Shown in pieces: positions 33,504-44,560 of a DNA stretch of 64,000 bases. The notes under the pieces were generated by a model. The model was not told the DNA's origin. It saw only the letters and a list, made by a program, of their open reading frames with translations, and ran no database searches. Within the stretch, counting starts at the first letter, position 1, and each line of letters starts with the position of its first letter. Source of the stretch: Microstegium vimineum (taxonomy: Eukaryota > Streptophyta > Magnoliopsida > Poales > Poaceae); the NCBI GenBank assembly GCA_022036555.1, contig CM039119.1, positions 45,201,318 to 45,265,317 of the forward strand. The letters are read 5' to 3'. A program made the position numbers and the translations under genes.

Positions 33504-34900
33504 TGTCGGTGTTATGACCCGGGGGTCAAGACCACCAACGAGTAAATTTGTATATCGCGTGCTCCTCTCTCAGAGGTGATGCAAGATGGACACAAGATTT
33601 ATCCTGGTTCGGGCAAAGAAGGCCCTACGTCCACGCGGGGGAGGATGACTTGTATTATCTCGCACCCAAAGCGTGCTCGTACAGCGGGGGTACAAGCTGG
33701 GTTACACGGAGTCGGCCACCCGAGGGGTCGATCGAGCGGCGTGGTGTGTGTGTATGGCGTGGTCTAGGGTCCCTGAGAACCAAAGTCGGATCAGAGTCCT
33801 AGATGAGGGGGGAGCCGACCGAGAGAGACTCCGATCTCCTCTTTAAATCGGGAAAAAGAAGAAGTCCGAAAGAGAAGCCTGGAAAGAGAAGTCTCGAAAG
33901 GCCCCCCCGCATCTTCTACCTCGGCGTCCCCCTTTTATAGACCAAGGGGGAGACTCGAGGGTACAGGGTCCTGATAGTAGAAGTATGGGCGGCGCATCCA
34001 CGGCACAGTGTTGGCGAAGAGACATCGAGCACTGTGGCGGCGTGGTCTTCCCGTCCTTCAGGCGTCCCCGGTCGTGGCATCAGTAGAAGTCGTCGCAGTA
34101 CAGTATTCGCAGGCGGGACGAGTCCCATGGCCGAAGCGGGACGGGGCGGATGGGACGTCTTCCGTACCGGAGTTGTTGAAGAGGAGGGGGTCGAGCCCTC
34201 GGTCGGGGGGGGGTCGAGCCCCGTATGACTCTGTCACGTTCCCGAAGCCGTCGTCGAGGGTCGCACTATTCACTTTCCGAGGGGTACTGTAGAAGTCCGT
34301 ACTTGCGTAGTGGCGGCAGTGGCGGCACAGTCGACGGGAGTCGGGGACTGGACGGGGAGTTGGCGGATTTGACAGTGGACGCAGGCGCCCATGTCGTCAG
34401 GTGGGTTTACTTTTACCCATGACGGAGTGGTTGGGTTACTCGAGCCCTCGTCCGCCGACGGTGCCTGGAAGGTCGAGGCGTCGACGGGTTGAGGGGGTCG
34501 ACGTCAAGGTAGAGGCCGGGGGGTCGTTCGTCCGACCCCTCGTCCGTCGTCGAGGTGAGGCCGGGGGGTCGTTCGTCCGACCCTCGTCCGTCGTCGAGGT
34601 GAGGCCGGGGGGTCGTTCGTCCGACCCCTCGTCCGTCGTCGAGGTGAAGCCGGGGGGTCGTTCGTCCGACCCCTCGTCCGTCGTCGAGGTGAAGCCGGGG
34701 GGTCGTTCATCCGACCCCTCGTCCGTCGTCGAGGTAGAGCCGGGCGAGTGGCTGGTTTCCGCAGTCGGTGTAGCGGGGGCCCTCGATCGATGGGCCGCGT
34801 CTTACCGAACAGTAGGCTGATCCTTGCCTTAAAAATGGTTGCTATGTTTAGCGTTAATTTATCGAAGGGTTTAGGGTACCCCTTACCTTCGTACCCGACA
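33504..34900 (-). repeat. 5' LTR of element B
   Basis: 1397 bp, starting TGTCGGGTACGAAGG on the minus strand at 34900 and ending ACACCGACA at 33504. It matches 19078-20344 closely apart from three additional 45-bp units. Confidence 0.9.
34515..34735. repeat. 45-bp LTR tandem repeat, five units
   Basis: Five copies of the unit described at 20093-20180. One copy has a single C deleted and two carry GTGAAG in place of GTGAGG. Confidence 0.88.
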
Positions 34901-34905
34901 GTACT

Positions 34906-35400
34906 CCTTGAACATGTTGGAGTCAAACTGCTTTCCGTTATCCACTGTTAGGGTTCTTGGCACTTCGAATCTGCAGATGATGTTTTGCCAGAAGAACTTT
35001 CTTACTGATTCGGAGTCGATCTTCACCAGTGGTTTGGCTTCTATCCATCTTGTGAAGTATTCCACAGCTACTACTGCGAACTTATTTCCCCTTTGAGAAG
35101 GTGGCAGGAGTCCTATGAGGTCTATTCCCCATCGTTGCAGCGGCCAAGTTGCTGGTATAAGCTGAATGTTTGCTGAAGGTTTTCTTTGGTGCGGTGCCAG
35201 GTGTTGGCAAGCTTCGCAGGCTTTTACTATTTCCTCTGCGTCTTGTATATGACTTGGCTAGTAGAATCCTTGGCGAATTGCCTTCGCTGATAGAGCTCGA
35301 CGGCCTATGTGAGATCCGTAGATCCCGGCATGTATTTCTTGGAGGAGGTTCTTTCCATCTTCGCTTGATATGCATTTTAGTAGTGGGTGTACCACCCCTT
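34906..35400 (-). pseudogene. Element A integrase, N-terminal half
   Basis: On the minus strand the zinc site is readable as an H-x3/H pair in LQEIHAGIYGSHIGRRAL and a Cys pair in KACEACQHL. The catalytic core starts with GIDLIG and TVDNGKQFDS and is then cut at FKEYC by element B. A TAG at 35258-35260 replaces the Trp of the GFYW motif. The remainder continues at 19077. Confidence 0.85.
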
Positions 35401-36027
35401 TTTTGTACAGGTCTTTAGTTTGGTGTAACTTCGTGCTCTGGCGGCGATTCTTGTTCTTCCAGCTTGATCTTGGTTGTCTTCCTCATTGTTCAAGTGGTTT
35501 TGGATCGGTTTTCTCCAATCCTCTGCCGTTAGTGCAAAAATTTTCCTTGTTGATTGTGTTGTCGAGGGCTCCTTGAGCTCTAGGTAGAAGGTTCCTTCGG
35601 GTAAGGGTGTTTCGTTTGCAGCTGCCTTCGCCAGCTCATCTGCTTCTGCGTTGGTTGTTCTTGGTATGTGTTCAATTGTGAATCCTTGAAACTTTCTTTT
35701 TGCAGTTCTAACGAGTGCGAGGTACTTTGCTAGCTCTGGTTCTCGCGCGGTGTATTCCTTTTCGACTTGACCTGCCACTATCTGAGAATTTGTCTTCACC
35801 CCTAGCCTTCGCGCGCCCATGCTGTTTGCCTTGGATAAGGCTAGGGCCAGACCTTCGTATTCTGCGATGTTGTTTGTGGACTTGAATAGTAGCTTTGCTG
35901 CGTATGTGGTTTGTACCCCTGATGGTGAGATCAGAATTGCGGAGTCCCCAGCTCCCTTCTTTCCCCAGGCTCCGTCAGTGAATGTTGTCCATGACTGATC
36001 TTTGGCTGGTACCTCGCGTGGTGTCTA
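35401..36027 (-). pseudogene. Element A RNase H (Tat-type second domain)
   Basis: Begins after an in-frame TAG at 36025-36027. Motifs are NIAEYEGLALAL, then VKTNSQIVAGQVEKEY, IPRTTNAEADELAKAA. In related elements the third block is KTDSQ or GDSQ; here the catalytic Asp has become Asn. Frameshifts occur around 35820. Confidence 0.8.
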
Positions 36028-37244
36028 GTCTGCTACAAAGTCTGCCAGAGCCTGTGATTTTATCGCTGTTCTAGGCGTGTAGCTGATGTTGTATTGCAAT
36101 AGCTCTGCTACCCATTTCGTTGTTCTTCCTAATGCTTCCTTGTTTTTGAAAATGTCCCCTAGAGGTTGTGTCGAAGGTACTGTTATCTCGTGCGCTTGAA
36201 AGTAGTGCTTGAGCTTTCTGGATGATATTAGTACTGCGTACGCTATCTTTTTAACTTCGGAGTAGTTTAGCTTTGCCCCTGACAATGCTTCGGAGATGTA
36301 GTAGATTGGATATTGTTGTTTCGTGCCTTTGACATCTTTCTCTTGTACTAACACTGCGCTCACCGCATGTTCTGAAGCTGCTATGTAGAGTAGCAAAGGT
36401 GTTTCCGGGGTAGCCATTGTGATGACTAGGTCGCATGCGAGGTGGGATTTTAGCTGCTGAAAAGCCTTCGACTGTTCTTCTCTCCATTCGAATTTTTCTG
36501 ACCCCTTGAGAGCCTTAAAGAACGGTAAGCTTTGCTCTGCCGATTTTGAGATAAACCTGTTTAGTGCCGCAATTCTTCTAGTTAGTTTTTGCACCTCCTT
36601 TCTTATTGAGGGTTCGACCATCGCTCTGATGGCCTTTGTTTTGTCCGGATTGGCTTGTATCCCTTGTGGACCTATTATGTAGCCTAGCATTTTTCCTTTG
36701 CTGACTCCGAAGACACACTTCTCCAGGTTCAGTTTGAGTCCAGCGTTTCTCAAGCTTGCGAAGGTTTCCCTAAGATCATCCAAGTGCTCTTCTTCGCTTA
36801 CGCTTACTACTATGATGTCGTCCACATATGATATGATGTTGCGTTGTAGTTGTGGTCCCAAAACCACTTTAGTCATTCTTGCGAAGGTTGAGCCGGCGTT
36901 CTTGAGGCCTTCGGGCATTCTTACGAAACAATAAGTTCCAAAGGGCGTGGTGAAGCTTGTTTTGTCTTCATCATCTTTCTTGAGCCAAATCTGGTGGTAC
37001 TCAGAGAAGCAATCCAACATTGAGAATCATTTGCAACTTGCTACCTTGTTAACGAGGAATCAATTCTTGGCAGGGGGAAAGCGTCTCTTTTGCATGCCTT
37101 GTTGAGGTCTGTGAAGTCTATGCACATTCTCATTTTGCCATTCTTCTTTGGGACGAGGACGACGTTCGATAGCCAATCAGAGTACTTGACTTCTCTGATA
37201 ACCTTCGCGTCCAACAATCTTTGGACTTCGGCCTTCATTGCCAA
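36028..37244 (-). pseudogene. Element A reverse transcriptase and connection domain
   Basis: From 37244: EVQRLLDAKVIREVKYSDWL, VLVPKKNGKMRMCIDFTDLN. After a break near 37030, FTTPFGTYCFVRMPEGLKNAGSTF and ISYVDDIIVVS follow, then the thumb and the first RNase H-like domain (LLLYIAASEHAVSAVLV, RKLKHYFQAHEITV). The YVDD box is kept. A stop and frameshift between 37020 and 37050 separate the fingers from the palm. Confidence 0.88.
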
Positions 37245-37347
37245 TATCCTTTCTTCTCACATTTTTCTTTGCTTTTGTTTCTTCGGCCTGCACAGTTCGC
37301 TGACGTCCAGAGAGTGCTCGATCAACTATCTACTTACTCCGCCAAGG

Positions 37348-38088
37348 TCAGATGCTGACCAGGCGAAGATGTCTCCGTTTTCCTAAAGAGTGGTACGGAG
37401 TTGTTCTTCTTCTTTTGTTGTTAGTTTTGCCCCGATTATGACCTTTCGGTCTGGTACCTCCTCTTGGAGTGGGATGGCCTTCGTTTCCTCTTGGCTTCTC
37501 AGGTCTGTTTTTCCCCTGGCATGTCGGGGGTGCTTCGGTTGCCACTGAGTTTATGTTCCTCTGTGCCTTGTGGATGTGTCTTTCTATGTTTCTGGCTTCC
37601 TTCTGGCCTGCGTGGATTGTGATGACCCCGTGAAAGGCCGACATTTTCATGCACAGGTAGCTCATGTGGATGACTGCGTTGAACTTTGCTGTGAAACCTC
37701 TGCCGAAGATTGCGTTGTAAGGGTAGTGTAGGTCAACGACGTCGAAGGTGTCATATTCGGTTTTCGCGTTGTTTTGATCTCCGAAGGAAATTGGTAGGGA
37801 AATTTTCCCTAGGGCTTCTATTCTTCGGCCCCCGAACCCTATTAGTGGCGATTCCGATGGCTGGAGTTGGTTCCTTCTCAGTTTCATCTGGTCGAAGGTG
37901 TTGACGAACAGTATGTCAGCTGAGCTGCCCGTGTCGATCAGTATCCTGCTGATTTCCCAAGCTGCTATGTTTGCCTTGATTACCATTGCGTCAGTATGAG
38001 GATAGCTTTCTAGACAGAGGTCTTCCTCTGTGAAAATGATGGGGGGTCTTCGACTAGTTTGTGTGACGTATTGGGCCTTCGACTGCAA
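37348..38088 (-). pseudogene. Element A protease region
   Basis: Contains the aspartic protease site ILIDTGSSADILFVNTFDQM, a flap-like LIGFGGRRIEALGKISLP and the conserved YNAIFGRGFTAKFNAVIHMSYLC stretch cut here to its key words YNAIFGR and AVIHMSYL. The C-terminal tail is frameshifted. It lies between gag and RT as expected. Confidence 0.82.
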
Positions 38089-38169
38089 CGTTGTTTACTA
38101 ATTTGTAGTGATCATTATTTCGTTTTTTTGTTTGGAACTCCATTGTTGAACCTCCAGCTGTGGGTAGTA

Positions 38170-39770
38170 TCATCCCAATTGTTGGGAGGGGATGTGAGGA
38201 TTTAGCTGGTTCTCTGGGAGAGGCTCGGCCTTTTGTGCCATTCCCTGGGTTATGGGTGGTGCTTGGGATGGTGGTGGAGGCAGAGCCTTGTAGTGGCGAT
38301 TTTGGCCTTGTGAGTGTTGTGGTGTCTCGATGTAGGTTATATGCAGAGGTGGAGGGTTGGGCGCATAGGCGTTTGATTGCGGGTTTGTGGGGTTTGGTGG
38401 TTGCCACGCAGGCAGGAAGTTAGGGTAATATGACACGGCTATTGTCGAAGGGTGTATCTGAGTAGAATTGAGGCGGGGGAAGACTGGGCAGTATTGTTGT
38501 TGTTGCTGCCATGTTTTTGTTGTATGGTTAACCTCTCTTGGCTGAGTTTGGTTTTGATGTTGCGGAGGCTGCTTCTCTTGCCTCACCTTCATTCTTTGTT
38601 GCATTTCTTTCGCCTCCGGGCAGTCTCTGGTGACGTGGCCCTTGTCTTCGCCATGGAAAAAGCACCACGGCTTCCGAGTTTTTTTGGCCCTGACCTTTGT
38701 TCCATGTTTTCGACTAGCCTTGCCTTCGGCCGTCGTTTTGGTTTTGCTGTTGGGTTGGATGGCTTGGCTGAGTCTTTTTCTGGTTTGGTTGTTGCTCATT
38801 GGACACGTTGAAAACCTGCACGGCTTTCGGTTGTTGCCAGTTGTGGTTACTGTCGATGTTCTGTTGCCTTCGGTTTCCCTGAGGCTGATTCTGGCCTTGC
38901 TGTTTGTAGAGGTTCTATTCCTCTATTTTTCTTCTTAGGTCGGTGTCCGACATGCAGTATCTTTCGAAATCATTGTATAAGCTGCTGATGCTCGAGGGCT
39001 TTTCTCTTGCCAAGTGAGCCGCGAAGGGTCCTATACGGAGGCCTTTGATCGCGGCTTCGATCGCGACCTCCTCCGGGATGTTTGGTGTTTTGGCTTTGAG
39101 TTGGATAAATCATTGGAAGTACTCTTTTAAGGGCTCCCCCTGTGATTGTTTACATTGGAATAGGTCTGAAAAGGTGAGGGACTCGTTGGCGAAGCCCTTG
39201 AAGTTTGCCATGACATTGTCGCGAAGGTCTTCCCATGAGTATATGGTGCTTGGACGGAGCATGGAGTACCAGGCTAGGGCATCGCCCTCTGCTGCTATCA
39301 CAAAGGACTTTGCTAGGACCGCGTCATTTCCCCTGCGGAGGCTACTGCCGCTTCAAAACTCATGATGAACTGTCTTGGGTCGGTTTTTCCGTTGAATTTT
39401 GGTAATGAGATTGGTTTGTACGTAGATGGCCAGGGTGTGTTTTGCAGACCTTCGGACAAAGGTGACTTTGGATCGGTTCTCCATCGTTGATGGTTTAGAC
39501 TGTAGGGGTTTAGGTTATATGTGTTCCTGATGAGTGGTTCGCCAGTCGGAGGTGGCATGTTCGGTGGCTCGCCCGCAGGTGGTTGCATGCCTCCGGTCTG
39601 GTTCTCTTGCATACTCTGGATTTCTGCTTGCAGGAGCGCTAACTGTTGTCGTACCTTCGCTGGCTGTTGTGAGAACTGTACTGCTCTCTAGTTTTCTTGC
39701 TGTGCAGCGGCAAGGTGGTCCCTTTCTTCCTGTGCCCTTTGCAGTTCTTGCTGCAGCTGTTGCAGGACAG
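38170..39770 (-). pseudogene. Element A gag, 5'-truncated and frameshifted
   Basis: The frame starts abruptly at 39770, where the LTR is joined to it (LQQELQRAQEERD), so the natural start is lost. The gag domain is recognisable by KFNGKTDPRQFIMSFEAAV, GDALAWYSMLRPSTIYSWED and NFKGFANESLTFSDLF. A zinc-knuckle-like WCFFHGEDKGHVTRDCPEA follows near 38650. A Gln/Asn/Pro-rich tail ends at 38170. Several frameshifts separate the pieces. Confidence 0.82.
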
Positions 39771-40432
39771 GCTCTCGCGTGTGACAAGAGGGGGCCTTCG
39801 CGAATGCTGAAGGGACCTTCCGAAATGGCGACGGCCGACAACAAACACAGGAAACCCTAGAATCAAGAAAGTTGTCTCTTATTACGGTGGGTGGTGACCC
39901 GCTTTTTATAGTACAATGTACACGAGGTGATTGCCGTTACATAAATGCCCTCTACCTACTCCGGAATATTTCAGCAGCCTTTCCGGACACCTCAGGGGCT
40001 TTTCGGGGACGCCGTCTCTGGCCGGGCCTACTGGGTTGTACCAGAGTTGGTGGAGGCCCAATAGACCGGAAACAGCACAACGCCTTGATCACCCTCCTCG
40101 AAGCGCCTTCAGGTCTCCTCGCTTACGCCGGGTCAACTCCGATGCTCTTGATGCCCGTTGGAGGCCTTCGCCCAATGGTCCTCGCCCTGGGCGTTGCTGA
40201 CCGGCGAAGGTTTCGGACCTCGCCTTTAAGGCACGGCTCAACTCGTGCGGGCGCTTGGTGCCTGTCGGAGGCCTTCGCCCGATAACCCCTGTCCTGGGCA
40301 TGTTGATCGACCTTCGCCTCCAAGGTACCTGCATGCAGAAGATCAAAGAATAATGTGCTTATGGGAAGAGGACATTCGGGGACCTTCGCATGGGAGCCTC
40401 TGGCGAGTGCCTTCGCGATCTTTGTCCCAACA
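39771..40432 (-). repeat. 5' LTR of element A (3' end deleted)
   Basis: 662 bp matching 11650-12314. It is joined directly to gag coding sequence at 39770/39771, so the last 90 bp of the LTR, the primer-binding site, the leader and the gag start are missing. Confidence 0.85.
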
Positions 40433-41045
40433 ATTTTGGTATAGATCTATGTGACATGTCGTTTCAAGGGACATGTGATTTACTATATGGAGGGGGTTAA
40501 ATTAATATTACGGTTCACGGTCAGTACCACAAACCACTGGGAGCACGCGCACGAACTGTACCTAACTTTTTTTCAGAAGTAAAATAACAGTGCCAAAACG
40601 TTGCATGTTGTTGCAGTGCAAGATCTTTGGCAGTGCACGCGGTGGGTCTGTGCGACTTTCACTTTCAACCGGACTCTGTCCGTCAAGGGTACGGTCCGGG
40701 CACATCAGCTAGCTAGCTGCACTCCTGAATGCTGAAACAACCCAACTTCAGACATATATTCCGTACCTAGAGAATCCCGAACCACTTTTGATCTTGGATT
40801 TTCGCATGGAAGAATCATATAGTCATAGTCTTCAGTCCACTCTTGAAACGTTGAAACTTAGGTTGTACGTACCATTGAATCCTTCATCTGTGTATCACAA
40901 GACATGCATCTCATTTGAATCTATGCATGCTTGCATATATCAGGTTGCGTCATGCCGTCATCGATCAGTTTGATCCGTCAAAAACGTTTTCTTCATCGTT
41001 ACGCAGCAATGTCGAGGAAGCTAACATCAACTGACCGGCTGGCTT

Positions 41046-41059
41046 GACGATCGATCGTC
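41046..41059. promoter_or_regulatory. Conserved promoter palindrome, gene 2
   Basis: GACGATCGATCGTC, identical to the copies at 10731 and 48998, 49 bp upstream of the TATA box and preceded by GGCTT. Confidence 0.6.
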
Positions 41060-41108
41060 TCCATAGTCCATATTGTCTGAACTATGTTTTAAGTCGCTGC
41101 ATGCATGC

Positions 41109-41114
41109 TATAAG
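41109..41114 (+). promoter_or_regulatory. TATA box of peptide gene 2
   Basis: TATAAG, 174 bp upstream of the ATG, in the shared GCATGCTATAAGTAGACACCA context. Confidence 0.7.
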
Positions 41115-41282
41115 TAGACACCACGGGCTTCGAGCTTTGGAAACACAACACCATTGTTGTTTCCTCATCATCTCGAGCTCTGATCTAGTTAGAATTCAAC
41201 AATTATCTCGAGATCTCTCCCGACCGACCGGTGGAGCTACCTGTCTGCTGCAGTGCACGCAAGTCCTGATCAAGAACTCAAG

Positions 41283-41531
41283 ATGCAGGGAGGAGGGAGA
41301 GCAAGAGGTCTGGCTGGAGCAGCGACGGTGTTGCTTGTGCTGCTGCTCGTGACAGCATCGTCGGTGCATTCTGACGCCGCGGCCGCACCGGCGCGGCGCC
41401 TCCTCGGAGCCGACGGCACCGCTAGGCCGCCGCCACCAAAGCTGCCAGTGTCCGTCAGCAAGGCGTTAGATAATTGCGGCATCACGAGCAGCCCAAACAT
41501 TTCTTGTCCACCTCCCTCTCACGCACCATAG
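41283..41531 (+). CDS. Small secreted peptide precursor 2 (82 aa), unknown family
   Basis: ATG at 41283, stop at 41529-41531. I chose this ATG because it matches the start of the other two copies; there is no upstream in-frame ATG. Residues 1-30 are a signal peptide (hydrophobic core ATVLLVLLLVTASS). The mature part has ARRLLGADG, a Pro run, KLPVSVSKA and the C-terminal CGITSSPNISCPPPSHAP. The two Cys are nine residues apart and could form one disulfide loop; Asn-Ile-Ser between them is a glycosylation sequon. It is nearly identical to gene 3, with four substitutions and one added Ser. Processing at the dibasic site and extracellular action are inferences. Confidence 0.78.
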   Translation: MQGGGRARGLAGAATVLLVLLLVTASSVHSDAAAAPARRLLGADGTARPPPPKLPVSVSKALDNCGITSSPNISCPPPSHAP

Positions 41532-42160
41532 CAAAGCAAGCTAGGTAGCAAAGCCGTAAATATTAAACTTGGAGCCTTGGACCTCGGATCTTTCGTCGAA
41601 CTATAATGTGTGTAGCTTGAATAAGTTTGTCGTTCCTATAGATAGGCTGAGCATTTTTTTTTTGAGGGAATAGATAGGCTGAGCATTGATCAGGAACATT
41701 AGCAGTGGATAATAATTTATTTATTAGTTAATTATTACTAGTTATTTTGTAATAATTAAAGAGCAATCAGAACACGAACATTTGGTTTATTAACCACAGG
41801 GCACGAGCTTATTACGTCTGTGATGAATTCAGTGTATGGATGCTTACTGCTCCCTCAGGTTAGGTTTATGAGCCGCATGGATTCAAACTTTACGATCTTA
41901 ATCTTTGATCAATAAGGTCTTTGTAGTGATAAGGTCTGTGAGGTTGTAGACAGGATGAAGGTAATGTAATGTAGTACCAAACAAGCAGCCAGAGGGGGTG
42001 TGAATTGGAGTCCCAAATTTTTCTTGCTAAAGAGAAAGTGATATGTAGGCTATATCCCAAATACCAAACCCAATCCTCTCTTCTAGCTAGCTCTCGTCAA
42101 GTTCATGTAGTCACAGAAGACTACTGACTTTAGGAACGAGCCTAGAAAGACATGGATGCC
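41532..42160. other. 3' flank of gene 2, first part of duplication unit
   Basis: Aligns closely with 49491-50096 downstream of gene 3, including the ATTCAGTGTAT and GTAATGTAATGTAGTA words. No other gene is present. It ends where Copia element C is inserted. Confidence 0.75.
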
Positions 42161-42479
42161 AAATTCATAACCCAAGATAAAGGTCGGACTTCTGACGAAG
42201 CGGAGCGGAGGCTCGTCGCCGGGAGGCTTGGGCCAGAGGCCCCCCGCGGTACGGTACATATACCCGTCGCTAGGGTTCCACCGAGATTAAGTCATTCATT
42301 ATTCTTGTAAATCATCGCACGGCGTTGTAACCCGACCCTTGATAATAGTGAGGAGTGTTTGCTGGCTGACGTCCGTGGTTTTTTCCCTTCGCATTCGAGG
42401 GGTTTTCTACGTTAAATCTTGTGTCTCACTGTGATTTGATCTTGTGTTGTTCGCCATTTATCCGCCGACATTCACAACA
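42161..42479 (+). repeat. 5' LTR of Copia element C
   Basis: About 319 bp, ending CATTCACAACA. It matches 46651-46970 with numerous substitutions, so the element is old compared with D. Confidence 0.82.
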
Positions 42480-42515
42480 AGTGGTACCAGAGCTGTGGTT
42501 GCAGATTAGGGTTCC

Positions 42516-43409
42516 ATGTCGACGTCGATGAAGTTCGATCTACCGCTGTCGGATTACAAGACGAGGTTCTCGCTATGGCAATTCAAGATGCGGGCAATTC
42601 TGGCGCAGAAAGATGACTATAATGAGGCGCTGGAAGGTTTCGGGAAGAAGTCCAAGGCTGATTGGACTCCTGAGGAAATTCGAAAGGATCGTAAGGCTCT
42701 GTCCCTAAGTCAGCTTCATCTATCTAATGATATTTTGCAAGAGGTGCTGCAGGAAAAGAGTGCTGCAGAACTCTGGCTGAAACTGGAATCGATCTGTATG
42801 TCTAAGGATCTAACTAGTAAGATGCATATGAAGATGAAGTTGTTCACTCTCAAGATGAAGGAGGGTGATTCGGTGATGAGTCACATATCCGTGTTCAAGG
42901 AGATCGTGGCGATCTAGTGTCGATGGAGGTTAAGTATGATGATGAGGACTTAGGTCTTTTACTGTTATGTTCACTGCCAAATTCGTATGCTAATTTCCGT
43001 GATAGCATACTTTTGAGCCGTGATGAACTAACCCTTGGGGAAGTTTATGAGGCACTCCAGTCCAGGGAGAAGATGAAAGGCATGGTGCAGTCTGATGGGT
43101 CGTCGTCCTCCAAGGACAAAGCGTTACACGTGAGAGGCAGATCTGAACATAGACCCTCCAATGACAGCAATAGTCGTGACAAGAGCTACGATGGCAGAGG
43201 TCGTTCCAAGTCCAAGCCGTCTAAAAAGTTCTATAAGTATTGCAAAAAAGAAAAACCATTTTATTGAGGATTGTTTGAAACTTAAGAATAAGGAGAAGAG
43301 GAAAGGCAATCATGATGGTGATGCTTCTGTTGTTTCTGGTGCTGAAAATTCTGATTTTGGAGATTGTTTGATAGTTTTTGCTGGTTGTGTTTCTGGTCAT
43401 GATGAATGA
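42516..43409 (+). pseudogene. Element C gag
   Basis: ATG at 42516. Copia gag words include SDYKTRFSLWQFKMRAILAQ, EELWLKLE-like AAELWLKLESICM, and DEDLGLLLLCSLPNSYANF. The zinc knuckle is damaged by a frameshift near 43255 (FYKYCKK...HFIEDC). A deletion near 42910 also shifts the frame. Confidence 0.85.
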
Positions 43410-44560
43410 ATACTTGATTCTGCATGTTCATTTCATATCTGCACTAACAGAAATTGGTTTAGTTCATATAAGCCTGTGCAGAAACGGGATGTTATGCGGA
43501 TGGGAGACGACAACCCGTGTGACATTGTGGGGATCGACTCTGTTCAGATCAAGGCACATGATGGCATGACACGCACACTGAAGAATGTGAGGTACATACC
43601 AGGGATGTTCAGAAATCTCATCTCACTCAGCACACTTGATGCAGAAGGTTTTTATTATTCCGTTTCAGATGGCGTTTTGATGGTATCAAAAGGTTCTCTT
43701 GTTTGTTTGAAAGGTAATCTTAATTCTGCAAAGTTATATGTCCTTAGAGAAAGTACATTACATGGTTCTGTTTTCGCTGCTGCTGCTGTTACTAATGTTG
43801 AAGTAAGACTAACATTTGACATATGCGTTTGGGACATATGAGTAAACTTGGTATGACAGAATTGATGAAGAGAAACTTGCTGGATGGCTGCACTTCGAGT
43901 AACATGAAGTTCTGTGAGCATTGTATTTTTGGGAAGCATAAAAGGGTAAAATTCAATACCTCAGTTCATACCACCAAAAATACTCTTGATTATGTACATG
44001 CTAATTTATGGGGTCCCTCTCGTAAACCATCTCTTGGTGGTGCTCGTTACATGATTACAATTCTTGATGATTACTCTAGAAAAGTATGGCCTTATTTTCT
44101 GAAACATAAAGATGATACCTTTGCTGCATTTAAAGATTAAAAAGTTATGATAGAAAGGCAAACTAAAAGGAAAGTAAAATTGCTCCGTACTAATAATGGT
44201 GGAGAGTTTTATTCGGATGCTTTTGATAATTATTGCAGGCAAGAAGGCATTGTTAGGCATCACACCATACCGCACACTCCGCAGCAGAATGGTGTGGCCG
44301 AGCGTATGAACAGAACCATCATTTCAAAGACTCGTTGCATGTTGTCCAATGCAAGGATGAGCAAGTGTTTTTGGGCTGAAGCAGCTAACATCACATGTTA
44401 CCTGATAAACAAGTCGTCTTCTATTCTACTTAATAAGAAAACTCCCATTGAGGTATGGTCTGGTACACCTATAGATTACACAGTTGAAAGTTTTTTGGCT
44501 GCACTGCTTATGCTCATGTTGATAATGGAAAATTAGAGCCTAGAGCTATTAAATGTCTTT
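43410..44560 (+). pseudogene. Element C protease and integrase
   Basis: The protease remnant (LDSACSFHIC, with Ala in place of the usual Gly after Ser) is followed by GAG-pre-integrase (RLGHMSKLGM, CEHCIFGKHKRVKF) and the integrase core. The two catalytic Asp positions read HANLWGPS and RTNNGGEF, both Asn, while the Glu in GVAERMNRT is kept. Stops at 43839 and 44138 also break it. Confidence 0.85.

Larger units (their letters stand above)
19078..34900 (-). mobile_element. Element B: 15.8-kb Tat-type Ty3/Gypsy retrotransposon
   Basis: Both ends carry the short inverted repeat TGTCGG...CCGACA and are flanked by the 5-bp duplication GTACT (19073-19077 and 34901-34905). Minus-strand order: 5' LTR 33504-34900, primer-binding region, gag, protease, RT, RNase H, integrase, a long region with an opposite-strand gene, 3' LTR 19078-20344. 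Because it interrupts A, it is younger than A. The internal coding region has stops and frameshifts and lacks part of the integrase zinc site. Confidence 0.92.
11560..40432 (-). mobile_element. Element A: Tat-type Ty3/Gypsy retrotransposon hosting element B
   Basis: Minus-strand order from the right: partial 5' LTR (39771-40432), gag, protease, RT, RNase H, integrase, long 3' region carrying an opposite-strand gene, 3' LTR (11560-12314). The target duplication is ATTTT (11554-11558 and 40433-40437). The paralogous block upstream of gene 3 (near 48390) supplies the uninterrupted site. Without B it is about 13 kb. Large size, a second RNase H-like domain and a reverse-strand gene fit the Tat lineage (Grande/RIRE2/Cinful type). 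It lacks the LTR end, primer-binding site and gag start at its 5' side and cannot transpose by itself. Confidence 0.88.
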
